Below are positions 22,908 to 34,279 of a DNA stretch of 64,000 nt, piece by piece. Every line of letters begins with the position of its first letter. Positions within the stretch are counted from its first letter, which is position 1. A model generated the notes under the pieces. The model ran no database searches. It was given only the letters and a program-made list of their open reading frames with translations, and was not told where the DNA came from. The translations under genes were made by a program, and so were the position numbers. This DNA comes from Galeruca laticollis (lineage: Eukaryota > Arthropoda > Insecta > Coleoptera > Chrysomelidae): contig OY998176.1 of assembly GCA_963921935.1 (NCBI GenBank), forward strand, positions 141,714,305-141,778,304, given 5' to 3'.

Positions 22908-22963
22908 GGTAACCGCGGACATGCATGTTTCTGGCTCATTTGCCTCTTCAGCACGGTATAACC
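22908..22963 (-). ncRNA. Hammerhead-like ribozyme, array 2
   Basis: Second minus-strand copy, identical to 23333-23388. Confidence 0.55.
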
Positions 22964-23332
22964 AAATAAGGATGTGAAGTTTGGGAGCAAAGATGTTAAT
23001 TGAAACATGGGAAATCACAAAACAACGGATTTCAGCAGGGAAACCAAACCCTCATCTGTGCTTTCAATTGGAAGATCTCATGAATTTATTTGTTGTTGTT
23101 GTTAACATATCACGCGAAATTCCTACATTTCTTTGTTATTACCATGGGTCGGAAGGTTCATGGCGGGGGGGCTATATGCGCCTCCGTGTCGATCTTGGTT
23201 GTTGTCCTAAAAACTCGGGATCTTCCAATTGAAGGCACAAATGAGCGTTTGGTTTCCCTGCTGAAATCCGTTGTTTTGTGTTTTCCCATGTTTCGATTAA
23301 CATCTTTGCTCCCAAATTTCACATCCTTATTT

Positions 23333-23388
23333 GGTTATACCGTGCTGAAGAGGCAAATGAGCCAGAAACATGCATGTCCGCGGTTACC
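23333..23388 (+). ncRNA. Hammerhead-like ribozyme, array 2 (best core)
   Basis: Stem I is ACCGTG (23339-23344) with CGCGGT (23379-23384), plus an outer GGT/ACC after a small internal loop. The core is CTGAAGA (23345-23351), a full match to CUGANGA. Stem II is GGC/GCC with loop AAATGA. GAAA is at 23365-23368. Stem III is the self-complementary ACATGCATGT (23368-23377). The predicted cut is after C 23378. Deviation: one extra A (23364) between stem II and GAAA, shared by both families. Relative to array 1 the innermost stem I pair changes A-U to G-C, so pairing is preserved. Confidence 0.55.
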
Positions 23389-23481
23389 ACTCTGTTTCAG
23401 TAGCCCTTTATTTTGCTTGAATTACCCATGAATTTCTTTGTTGTTGTTGTTAACCTATCACGCGATATTCCTACATTTCCT

Positions 23482-23484
<3 letters not shown>

Positions 23485-23536
<52 letters not shown>
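23485..23536. repeat. (TA)n microsatellite between array 2 and LTR element A
   Basis: Pure TA tract. The 5' LTR of element A starts directly after it. Confidence 0.97.
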
Positions 23537-23538
<2 letters not shown>

Positions 23539-25520
23539 AACTCATCATAAGGAGCAATAAAGAGAATGAGACACAAATGTATGAAATTTGCAACTTTGTT
23601 AAGTAACAGGTGGAGATTACTCACTTCACACAGCTGGAATTATCTTGTCTAATGGTGATAATATGAGAAGAATATATATCTCCTATTGAATTGAACATTT
23701 ATGATATCAGTTATGCTACATAACCAAAGAAATACATAGGTAATAGTGAAATTATTTACCTTAGGATTTCAGAATGTAAACAACATTATTTTCATAAAAT
23801 TTTAATCATGTCCTTAATAAATTATAAACTCATTTTCTTGTCAACAGCGTAAATAATAATTTGTATCTAGTATTTCGAATATCCAACATTGAATCTGAAA
23901 AGAAAATAAATTATTATCAGACAATAATAAATAGAATTTTTGATAACAATATACCAACAAAATTGCAATGTGTATATCAAAAAGAAATAACTGAAGTGTC
24001 AATTGAAAACTTCATGTCAATTAGCAAAGAACACTGATAGCAGAAATATATTCAACCATAGAATTATTTATGTCTGTGAACTATTGATTATTTGAAAAGC
24101 AAAGAGGATATTTGAAAAATCTGATGACTGAATTAAATAAAGGGCCAAGTTTATATTAGATAAATATGTAATAATGAGTAAGAATTTAATTGAAAGGCAT
24201 TATAACAGGTATTTGAACATTTGAGATCGTATATGTATTGATATTGGAATTTAAAGTCGGTTAGATATAATTTTTGTTTATTAAAATAAGGTAGATTTTT
24301 GAAGTACTGCATATGTAAATAGGAATAGTGAATTAATTTGAAATTTGACATGAATTATAAATAACAATAGTAATATATAAAGACATTAAACGAAATTTCA
24401 AACATTAGGTAAAACAGATTGTATTATATCTAGTAAGTTGTGAGTGTTTTGTTTTAAAATAACAAAGCTAGCAACAAAAAGTTTGTTGATTTGAAAAACA
24501 AAAGGTTGGTGTGGTGATGCTAAGGGAGATGGACGCATGTAATCTATTTCTATAAATTTTATGAAATTTTTTTGGAAATTATTAGAAATCAGAGTCAAAA
24601 CATATTGCAAACGTTGAGTAACTATATATTAAACATTTTAAGAAGAAAATATTGGGAATTAATAGTAATTTATAAGAAATATATGCAGTTAAAATTTGAG
24701 AGGGGACGCTATATGAATTTTCAGAAAGTAATCACTTTATAGTGATAAAATACTTCATTAAATCATTAATTATCGTAATAAAAACATTATGAGCAAGTGT
24801 AACTAAACGTTTTAATAATAATACACGCACATACCTGCCATACAAACTATCGACTTTGTTCTACAAGATTGAAGGAGATCCAGCTTCATTCCAGAAGATA
24901 ACACAGGAGTGGAGTGTAAAAGAAACATCACAGTGTTGTGATCAGGTCAGTGTTTCAACAATTTATCTGGTAAACCATAATAAATTCAGACAAAATTCAT
25001 TAATGTGGCCAAATTACACATTGATAATTTTAGATGTATAATAATATTTGGTATATGTAATTTGGATTGTATTATATTTGTTCAACATAAGTTTTACTCA
25101 CAGTTTATGATGCTTTTTGATTTTATGTTTGTTGATAATTATAATAACTAAATTTTTAGTCAATAAATTTTATTTGCATGTCATCTATTAAATATAGGAA
25201 AAGGTTTCACACCATAGAAGTTGCATTACTGTGTTCCACAAAATCTATTCACAGCTTTTGGAGGAGATGATTTTCGCAGGTTATTTGTAAGGTGCAAATT
25301 TCGTATATTTTTGTTGTTTAATTCAATCCGGAACCCAACGGGAGTAAGAGTACTCATGTTCTCCATCAAACCAATAAATAAATTAATAATAAAATATAAA
25401 TCAATATACCCTGAGCTATACTTCCATAGACATAAGAACATAATAAAAAACATGGATAAACTAAATTTAATAGATAAATAAATAAAATAATACTGAATAT
25501 ATAAATAAATAAATTATAAT
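23535..25520 (+). repeat. 5' LTR of element A
   Basis: About 1,985 bp, matching 28383-30425. Starts near ATTGAACTCATCATAAGG and ends just before TGGCACCC at 25521. The small ORF at 24856-25041 recurs in the 3' LTR and has no protein motif, so it is not called as a gene. Confidence 0.85.
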
Positions 25521-25542
25521 TGGCACCCAAAAACGTGGGGCG
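25521..25542 (+). promoter_or_regulatory. Degenerate primer-binding site (tRNA-Lys type)
   Basis: TGGCACCC, four extra A residues and ACGTGGGGC at the LTR boundary correspond to the intact site in element B (TGGCGCCCAACGTGGGGC) with a substitution and an insertion. Confidence 0.7.
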
Positions 25543-25641
25543 ATTTAAGAAAATTTTGGTAGAATTTTGTTAAGAAAATAATTAAAATTATATATAAACA
25601 ATATTAAAAATTTTTATTTACTATATTATTAAATTATCAAC

Positions 25642-26862
25642 ATGGAAAGAAAAAGTACACGGAACGTTGGAAAACAGGAATATAGGACACATGAAACGCA
25701 AGAATTAACAGAAGAGGCATATGATAGGATAATGCAATTTTTGATTGGATGGGAAGAAAGATTGAGTAAGATATTTACATGGGAAGACAGGAAATCGGAC
25801 AGGATGGAGAAAGATTTTAACCGAGTAGAGGGGAACATTGATGGTAAGATGGACAAGATGTTAGACGATATGGATAACAACATGGATAACATAAATGTAG
25901 AAACGAATGGTAAGGAGGACAAAAGAAATAAAATTTTTGATACTATGGAACAGAAAACAGATAATAATTTGAAAAATAAAATTGATGATATGAAACCAGA
26001 AAGTATTAAGGAAATTAAGAATTGTACGGAGAAGAATGAACAATATGAACAATTTAGAAGGCAAATAGATAAAGTTAACTTAGATATGGAGGATCAAAAT
26101 AAAAACTTGAAGATAGAACCAAAAGAAAGCGGAATCAAAATGGAAGAAAGTTTACCAGGAACTATCCAAACGGAAATATCAAAACAAACTAGTAATATAA
26201 CATATAACTATGGAAGGAATGAAAATAGAAATGATGGAAATGGAAATTTTGAAAAAGAAGAAATAACAATGGAAATAGGAATGGAAATTGGCAACAGAAT
26301 AGAGGGGATAGAAGAAATTAAGGAAGAAACTAATAAAGTAAAATACATTAAATCACAGGAACAAACAATTGAAGAGGAAAATCAAAATTTTCAAAAAAAA
26401 GTGAATAAAGAAATCACAAATTTAAATGGTATAATAGAAAGATCAACCGGCAAATATGTTAGAAGAAGTGGAATAATGGATAGTCAATTTAACAGGGAAG
26501 TACAAGAGATGAACCGAAGATTGAAAGACACAGTAGAAGAAATAATAGCGAATATGAGAGGAAATGTAAGATATATAGGATGCCTAAGAAAATTTTATAA
26601 TAATAATGTACCAAAAAGAATAAAATGTAATGAAAAAATGAATATAATTTACACAAATGCTTTCATCAAAATAATAATAAATGAAATGAATAAGGTGGAA
26701 GAATTTGAGACACAGATTTTATTGGAAGGAATGAATGAGATACGGGACTGCAAAATTAAGAAGGATATGATAGAGAACGGAAAGAAGATTCAGAAGTGTA
26801 ATGAGAATCAAACAACAAGAGAAGAACATCAGAAAAAAATTAGGAAAAGAATAGCAAATTAA
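25642..26862 (+). CDS. Gag-like coiled-coil protein of LTR element A
   Basis: 406 codons from the first ATG after the primer site. It is related to the gag of element B at both ends: MERK start with a GKQ motif, and a C-terminus with FETQILLE, CKIKKDMIEN and NQTTREE. It is Lys/Glu/Asn-rich with long predicted coiled coil. No zinc knuckle is visible and no recognisable capsid core, so it may be a reduced gag. It would act in particle assembly if made. The frame is fully open, surprising for an element with diverged LTRs. No pol frame follows. Confidence 0.7.
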   Translation: MERKSTRNVGKQEYRTHETQELTEEAYDRIMQFLIGWEERLSKIFTWEDRKSDRMEKDFNRVEGNIDGKMDKMLDDMDNNMDNINVETNGKEDKRNKIFDTMEQKTDNNLKNKIDDMKPESIKEIKNCTEKNEQYEQFRRQIDKVNLDMEDQNKNLKIEPKESGIKMEESLPGTIQTEISKQTSNITYNYGRNENRNDGNGNFEKEEITMEIGMEIGNRIEGIEEIKEETNKVKYIKSQEQTIEEENQNFQKKVNKEITNLNGIIERSTGKYVRRSGIMDSQFNREVQEMNRRLKDTVEEIIANMRGNVRYIGCLRKFYNNNVPKRIKCNEKMNIIYTNAFIKIIINEMNKVEEFETQILLEGMNEIRDCKIKKDMIENGKKIQKCNENQTTREEHQKKIRKRIAN

Positions 26863-27842
26863 ATAGTATAACATGATGATTGGAAGGAAGTTTGGAAACC
26901 AAAAAGCTATGGAATGGACAGGAAAAGGATAATAAAATAAACTGGAATATAAATTTATTAATATCATATAACACCATTATAAAACAGAAATAAAAAAAAA
27001 TGTTAATGAAATAATAGACATAAGTATAGATTAAAAATTTAATATTGACTGAGTATATAGTGATAGGTAATATTATAGGATAGATCGTGTTCTTTGTTGA
27101 TTGAGCAGTTGATATTCCAAACGATTCTTCACACTTAGTTTTTAAGAATCTAGAAAAAAAGGAAAATAATAGATATAATAGATATAATATAATATAAATT
27201 GAAATTTATTAGGTGAAACTTGGAATGGAATAAGTAGTTTAGAGTATACAGAGGAAAATTCAAACAGGGCAAACAAATAAGTAATGAGAAATAAATTAGA
27301 TGAAGTACTGGCTTTATATAGAAATAAAACAGGAAGGTATAAGATAGAAGGGAAGAAATTATGCACAACTGAAAATATTAAATAGATTTTCGCATCTTTA
27401 TAAAATAAATGGAATAAGACTCAACAATTAATCAAACGAGAAGAAAGGATATAGTTAGATGAATTATATATATTAGAATATATGTGATGATGTTTTGATG
27501 TCAATTGATATTTATAAGATATTTGGAGGTATATGGAAGAATAAGGAAATTAATACTGAGATATATAAATATGAATTTAACAAATGTTTAATTATAATGA
27601 AAAATGAATATGTAAAATGAAATATGAAATGATGAGTATATATAAAATAAAGTATAATGAAAATGTTGAAATATAAATATGATATATAAGCAAGTATTAG
27701 TATAGATATGAGTAGTAGGGAGAATTAAAGGTAGGAATGTTATGAATATTTGAATTGATAATTATACAAATTAAGTATATTTTATGAAATATTAATAGCA
27801 TAATTATAAGTGAGAATCTGCGTTTAAAAAAAAGAATGTGAA
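26863..27842. other. AT-rich region of element A where pol should be
   Basis: No protease, RT or RNase H motif can be read in any frame. Several short frames lack homology. The region appears to be residue after pol deletion. Confidence 0.5.
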
Positions 27843-28146
27843 TATTTATTTGGAATAGAAAAATTCATAAACGAATTACCACATGGAGTAACGGGAGAGA
27901 ATCCAATTTATATTAAAAAGGAAACATAAAACAACTCAATTTAATAAAGGGGATATGGTAATTATAAAATCTTTAAGAATGCCAAAGAAAGATGAAGAAC
28001 AGTGTGATAAATTATTATATCCATTTGAAGGCCCGTATATCATAGATACTGAAAACGGTAAAAACAGTACTCGATTGATATATCCAGGTACTATAATTTT
28101 AAGGGGTATCTTTAACATAGAACACATCTATAAATATTACTCTTGA
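27843..28146 (+). pseudogene. Integrase C-terminal remnant of element A
   Basis: The frame near 27850-27930 reads a FINELPHGVTGENP segment, and 27955-28146 reads MVIIKSLRMPKKDEE, then LLYPFEGPYII and GIFNIEHIYKYY. This is the C-terminal GPY/F-type domain of a gypsy-group integrase, which binds DNA. The zinc-binding and DDE catalytic domains are missing. Confidence 0.7.
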
Positions 28147-28382
28147 GTAATATGTATTGAAACATGAGGAATAGATAGTATTACAAGTATTTAAATTTAT
28201 ATGAAATAAGTTGTTTGTAAATAGTAGATTAAGTTAGGATAATTATACAATCCAGAATTGGAATAGAAGTTTCAAATCATTTCATTGTCAAATAGTAAAG
28301 GAACGATAAGTTTTTTGTTGTGAAATTGAAATTTAAACAAAAGTTACCATGTAAATATTTATTAAATTTAAATTTGAGGGGA

Positions 28383-30425
28383 ATTGAACTTATCGTAAGA
28401 AGTAGTAAAGAGAATGAGACACAAATGTATGAAATTTGCAACTTTGTTAAGTAACAGGTGGAGATTACTCACTTCACACAGCTGGAATCATCTTGTCTAA
28501 TGGTGATAATATGAGAAGAATATATATCTCCTATTGAATTGAACATTTATGATATCAGTTATGCTACATAACTAAAAAAATACATAAGTAATAGTGAAAT
28601 TATTTACCTTAGGATTTCAGAATGTAAACAGCATTGTTTTCATAAAATTTTAATCATGTCCTTAATAAATTATAAACTCATTCTCTTGTCAACAGCGTAA
28701 ATAATAATTTGTATCTAGTATTTCGAATATCCAACATTGAATCTGAAAAGAAAATAAATTATTATCAGACAATAATAAATAGAATATTTGATAACAACAT
28801 ACCAACAAAATTGCAATGTGTATATCAAAAAGAAATACCAACAAAATTGCAATGTGTATATCAAAAAGAAATAACTGAAGTGTCAATAAAGAACTTCATG
28901 TCAGTTAGCAAAGGACACTGATAGCAGAAATATATTCAACCATAGAATTATTTATGTCTGTGAACTATTGATTATTTGAAAAGCAATGAGGATATTTGAA
29001 AAATCTGATGACTGAATTAAATAAAAGGCCAAGTTTATATTAGATAAATATGTAATAATGAATAAGAATTTAATTGAAAGGCATTATAACAGATATTTGA
29101 ACATTTGAGATGGTATATGTATTGATATTGGAATTTAAAGTCGGCTAGATATAATTTTTGTTTATTAAAATAAGGTAGATTTTTGAAGTACTGCATATGT
29201 AAATAGGAATAGTGAATTAATTTGAAATTTGACATGAATAATAAATAACAATAGTAATATATAAAGACATTAAACGAAATATCAAACATTAGATAAAATA
29301 GATTGTATTATATCTAGTAAGTTGTGAGTGTTTTGTTTTAAAATAACGAAGCTAGCAACAAAAAGTTTGTTGATTTGAAAAACAAAAGGTTGGTGTGGTG
29401 ATGCTAAGGCAGATGGACGCATGTAAGCTATTTTTATAAATTTTATGAAACATTTTTGGAAATTATTAGAAATCAGAGTCAAAACATATTGCAAACGTTG
29501 AATAACTATATATTAAACATTTTAAGAAGAAAATATTGAGAATTAATAGTAATTTATAAGAAACATATGCAGTTAAAATTTGAGAGGGGGCGCTATATAA
29601 ATTTTCAGAAAGTAATCACTTTATAGTGATAAAATACTTCATTAAATCATTAATTATCGTAATAAAAATATTATGAGCAAGTGTAACTAAACGTTTTAAT
29701 AATAATACACGAACATACCTGCCATACAAACTATCGAGTTTGTTCTACAAGATTGAAGGAGATCCAGCTTCATTCCAGAAGATAACACAGGAGTGGAGTG
29801 TAAAAGAAACTTCCCAGTGTTGTCATCAGGTCTGTGTTTCAACAATTTATCTGGTTAACCATAATAAATTCAGACAAAATTCACTAATTTGGCCAAATTA
29901 CACATTGATAATTTTAGATGTATAATAATATTTGGTATATGTAATTTGGATTGTATTATATTTGTTTAAGATAAGTTTTCTTCACAGTTTATGATGCTTT
30001 TTGATTTTATGTTTGTTGATAATTATAGTAACTAAATTCTGAGTCATTGCATTTTATTTGCATGTCACCTATTAAATATAGGACAAGGTTTCACACCATA
30101 GAAGTTGCATTACTGCGTTCCACAAAATCTATTCACAGCTTTTGGAGGAGATGATTTTCGCAGGTTATTTGTAAGGTGAAAATTTCGTATATTTTTGTTG
30201 TTTAATTCAATCCGGAACCCAACGGAAGTAAGAGTTCTCATGTTCTCCATTAAACCAATAAATCAAATGAATAACAAAATATAAATCAATTTACCCCGAA
30301 GTTTCATTACAATTCAAAAAAAAATATATAAAATAAAAAATAGATATGAACGTAGATAAACCTTCATAAATATAAGTAAATAAGTTAAATAGTTTAATAA
30401 ATAAATATTCATATTATAGGTAATA
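28383..30425 (+). repeat. 3' LTR of element A
   Basis: Preceded by a purine-rich run (AAATTTGAGGGGA at 28370-28382), the likely polypurine tract. Compared with the 5' LTR it has a tandem duplication of about 33 bp (ACCAACAAAATTGCAATG unit, 28801-28870) and a divergent last 150 bp. Confidence 0.8.
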
Positions 30426-30605
30426 TATATATAAAATTGAAAATATCACGGGGATTGCAGGGGGTTGTATGGTAGATTCATTGGAAACCAAAGAAAACAG
30501 GATACATAGCAATCACTTCTATCAAAATCAAAAACCAATGCCTCGACATTGAAATTAAATAAAATCAGAAAAATGAAAAATTGAGATTAATATTTAAATT
30601 TAATT

Positions 30606-30866
30606 TGAGACTTGATGTCCCATTAATGTCAACTGAAAAAGACCTTTTCTTTTAAAAAAATTCCTTTTCACATAACAGTTGCCTGCTGTTATTTTCTGGT
30701 TGGTTATTATAACAAGGAGTTGAATTTGCTAGTCACTAGACCGCATGAACTCTCACTCCATCGGTCCCGCGACTGTGAACATATCCAGGCAATTATTGCT
30801 TGCAAAAAGCACCGGCCAAAAGAGAACAACACCTGTAGTTGGAAAGTTTAATTATCTCAAGAGGTT
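30606..30866. repeat. PLE-C direct repeat, left copy
   Basis: About 260 bp, over 90% identical by eye to 33529-33793. Small indels separate the copies. Confidence 0.9.
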
Positions 30867-31224
30867 TCTTTAAAAAAATCATCAAAGTCCAGTCTCTCAC
30901 TCTGGAAATTTCAGATTATGAAATAGTCAAATTCAGAGGCTGTCACCCTCTGAGTAGCAAAAAAAATTATTATATAACAACCTTCAAAAAGGGAAATGAC
31001 AAGTCCCACCCCCTGTCAAGTTTGTCAGTCCCGACAGAGGTAGGAACTCCCCAAAGACCTATCCGAAGTGCTGTTAGTTCAAGTATAGTACTCTCAATGC
31101 CTGGTATTATAATATTAAAATTGTTTTGACATTTATCCTTGTAAAATATGTTTATAGCGGAGTTAGTTGTTAGTATCATGTCCGTGAAAAACGCAACAAT
31201 TTCTCCACAGACACCACACAACAC

Positions 31225-33257
31225 CTAACTAAGGGAAGAATCGTCACTGCTAGTTGGGTTGACATTTGCACAATGTAGTAAATATGTGCAAATCTTACTT
31301 ATGTCATCGACGTCAGATTTTTTATTCATAGTTAGGTCATTGACTTGGATGTGGTACATTTCTAAGAATTTACGTTTATTTCTATTTCTCTCTACTTCTA
31401 AAATTTCATAATTTTCAAAATCTACGTGATGTGTTTCATCTATTATATGTTCTGCAAGCGCACATTTTCTTTTTCCTAACCTACTATTGCTTTTATGCTG
31501 TATCAAACGATTTTTTAAATTTTGTGAGGTTTCACCTATATATTTCTTCCCACAATTCATACAAGGTATCTGATAAACCACGTTTGTACGTTGGAGGGTC
31601 TCATCTTTGTGTTTAAGTTTAGTGAACAATTGGTTTAAAGGTTGGGCTGATTTTTGTGCAATTTTTACTGTGGAAATATCTTTGAAATGTTCAATAATTT
31701 CATCAGAGATTTCACCAAGATATGGTATTGATCCGAAAATAATATTAGGTTGGTTTTCCCTTCCTGTGTGACTCTCATCTCCGCTCATTCCCCCAAGGAC
31801 AGTCCGATCACTCTGCATGTTGAAAATCAATTTTTTTGATATATGTGGTGGGTAACTATTTTTTAACAAAGCATCATATAATTTTCTATAATTTTTTTGT
31901 AAAAATGATGGGTGTGAGATGTTTTTAATTCTATTTTTAAGTCCTAAAACCAAGTTAATTTTCATTTTATATGGATAATGAGACATGTAATTCAGATATC
32001 TTCCTGAACAAGTTGGTTTTTTATACCAATCTAAGATCAGGGTATTCGAGTTGGTTCTGATAACTTTCGTGTCCAAAAAGGGTACAAAACCATCCCGTTC
32101 TTCTTCCACCGTAAACTGTATGTTATGGTGGTAGCTGTTAAAAATATTTAAAATTGTTTCAACTTGGTTGTTAGGAACCACGGTGATGATGTCATCTACA
32201 TATTTTTTTAAGAAGATTATGTAAAAGTTGACTTTACTTAGGCAATCAGTAATCAAATCATCCATGACGAACTGAGCAAAAATAGGAGACACAGGACTGC
32301 CCATTGGTACACCAAAAATCTGTCTATAAAACTGCTTGTCAAAAACAAAACAAGTATTATTGCTAATGAAATCTACCATTTTCAAAAAATTACTGAGGCT
32401 TAGGTTACAATGCTGTTGTATTTGTTCCCAATGTTTTGTTATACTCTGTTTTACTAAAGTAATAGGGGTGTTGGTAAATAAAGAGACCACATCTAAGCTG
32501 ATTATGACATAATTTTCAGGAATTTGTTGGTTTTGTACAAATTCTGCAAATTTAAAAGAATCCTGTATATAGTATTCATTGTTCACATTGTAGGATTTCG
32601 TTAATTTATTAGTTATAAACTGTGCTATTTTATCTGTTGGTGCTTCTACTGATGATATAATTGGTCTTAGACTTAAAGTTGGTTTGTGTATTTTAGGTAA
32701 ACCATAAAATTTTGGAATAACCGACGAACTCATTCTTAGTGATTTTATGTCCTCAATATCTATTTGATTTGAGAGTCCCCTAACCAACTGTTGCGCTTTT
32801 TGTAAAATAGTCGAGTTTGGATTTCTATTTATTTTAACATAATATGTTTCATCACTTAACAGGTTGTTTGCTAGGTTAGTGTATTGATCTTTGTACATAA
32901 TGACAGTAACATTACCTTTATCAGCTCTAGTTACTATTAATTCTGGATGTTCCTTGAGAAACTTCTTAGTTTTATTAAAAAGAAAATTAAAATATGAATT
33001 ATGCTTTTTATTTTGATGTAAGAAATTTGTGATATTGTTGGTAATTTTCGCTCTAAGTAAGTCTTGCATATTACTATCCAACCCTATCATTAAATTTTCA
33101 ATGTCTGAAAGTAAATTCTTAACTTTATTCTTCTTAAAATCTGGTGGAATGCAAAATTTGTGACCCAATGAAAGAAAATTTCTGACATCTATGGGTATGT
33201 CAACGTCAGTCAAGTTCCTTAGCCAATTGTCTTGTATTCTGATGGATTCAAAGGAGT
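31225..33257 (-). CDS. PLE reverse transcriptase with GIY-YIG endonuclease
   Basis: An open frame of more than 660 codons. It runs from a TAA just upstream of 33257 to the stop at 31225 without interruption. No ATG occurs before residue 40 or so. The frame begins KINKLKKDSFESI, with TTG as the only early start-like codon, so the true N-terminus may be missing or supplied by an upstream copy. RT motifs: YGLPKIHKP, LRPIISS, motif A ISLDVVSLFTNTP, motif B GVPMGSPVSPIFAQFVMDDL, motif C KKYVDDI, then PFLDTKV. The GIY-YIG nuclease near the C-terminus reads VVYQIPCMNCGKKYIGETSQ with paired Cys, then CALAEH. Expected activity: nicking of target DNA and target-primed reverse transcription in the nucleus. 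It is the most intact enzyme frame in the window. Confidence 0.92.
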
Positions 33258-33362
33258 CTTTTTTTAACTTGTTAATTTTTTAGATATTCTTATTTTTAAT
33301 CTTATTGAAAAATTTATTTTTAGTATGTAATTATTGTTTCAAGTGTATCTAGTTTTTGGATA

Positions 33363-33974
33363 GAAAATAACTTTTTTTTTTAATTTACAATACCTGATAA
33401 CAGTCGTATTCTCTTCAAGCGAGTTTGTTTTATTTTATGTCTATATACCAGGGTAGTTGAAAATTTACGGGTGTGATACCAAATGTTGCACCAATCTTAG
33501 CAATGAGATTAGTATTTAAATTTTATTGGAGACTTGATGTTCCATTAATGTCAAAACTGAAAAAAACCTTTTCTTTTAAAAAAATTCCTTTTCACATAAC
33601 AGTTGCCTTCTGTTATTTTCTGGTTGGTTGTTATAACAAGGAGTTGAATTTGCTAACAGTCACTAGACCGCATGTACTCTCACTTCATCGGTCCCGCGAC
33701 TGTGAACATATCCAGGGAATTATCGCGTGCAAAAAGCACCGGCCAAAAGAGAACAACACCTGTAGTTGGAAAGTTTAATTATCCCAAGAGGTTTTGACAT
33801 TAATATTCTCAAATAAAATTTAAATAATAATCTCATTGCTAAGATTGGTGCAACATTTGGTATCACACCCGTAAATTTTCAACTACCCTGGTATATAGAC
33901 ATAAAATAAAACAAACTCGCTTGAAGAGAATACGACTGTTATCAGGTATTGTAAATTAAAAAAAGTTATTTTCT
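33363..33974. repeat. Inverted repeat at the 5' side of PLE-C
   Basis: Arms 33363-33524 and 33815-33974 are reverse complements with few differences. The spacer is the right copy of the direct repeat (33529-33793). It marks the junction of two PLE copies in opposite orientation. Confidence 0.85.
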
Positions 33975-34236
33975 CTCCAAAAACTAGATACACTCGAAAC
34001 AACCGAATTAGTATATAATATTCTCTTTTAAAATGTAGTGGTGGTGAATTTTAAAACCAAAATGTGTTCCTTCAGGAAGGATTTAAGCTAAGTATCAATT
34101 TCCATGTTTATTTTAAACTCAATTTTTCATTTTTATGATTTTATTTAATTTCAATGTCGACGCATTGGTTTTTGATTTTGATAGAAGTGATTGCTATGTA
34201 TCCTGTTTTCTTTGATTTCCAATGATTCTACCGTAC

Positions 34237-34279
34237 AACCTTGAAAAAGAAAGAAAAAGTCTTTCGAAAGCGCTCGGTT
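34237..34279 (+). ncRNA. Degenerate hammerhead-like fold in PLE-C arm
   Basis: Stem I is AACC/GGTT. The core reads TTGAAAA against CUGANGA, so C3 and G8 are both changed. One extra A is followed by stem II GAAAG/CTTTC (5 bp), then GAAA. Stem III is the self-complementary AGCGCT, and C lies before the cut point. The layout equals those in PLE-A and PLE-D, but two invariant bases are lost, so this copy should be inactive. Confidence 0.4.

Larger units (their letters stand above)
21796..23484. repeat. Satellite array 2: diverged family in two back-to-back palindromes
   Basis: Units of about 320-350 bp clearly related to array 1, sharing ordered blocks such as CATGCATGTTT, CAACAACCAA and TTCCGACCCA, but diverged and carrying many small differences. 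Orientation runs minus (21796-22113), plus (22114-22497), an AT tract (22498-22525), minus (22526 to about 23080), plus (to 23484). The first inversion point sits in GGTAACC at about 22123. Hammerhead-like folds are intact at 22561-22616, 22908-22963 and 23333-23388, mutated at 21896-21952, and deleted in the copy near 22400. Confidence 0.9.
23535..30425 (+). mobile_element. Gypsy-like LTR retrotransposon A, pol mostly deleted
   Basis: Two long direct repeats (23535-25520 and 28383-30425) flank a primer-binding-like site, a gag-like frame, an AT-rich stretch and an integrase C-terminal remnant. Protease, RT and RNase H are absent. LTRs differ by many substitutions and small indels, so this insertion is older than element B. 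The left flank is a (TA)n tract and the right flank starts ATATATATA, consistent with insertion into TA-rich DNA, a known taste of gypsy-group integrases. Confidence 0.85.

Noticed and set aside
24856..25041. Possible small protein genes inside LTRs (24856-25041, 29740-29925, 35494-35709, 40721-40936)
   Set aside because: Each exists only as a pair in the two LTRs of one element and has no recognisable motif.
30839..31129. Plus-strand frame overlapping the PLE-C 3' end
   Set aside because: It lies in PLE terminal repeat sequence, has no motif and overlaps the real minus-strand PLE gene end.
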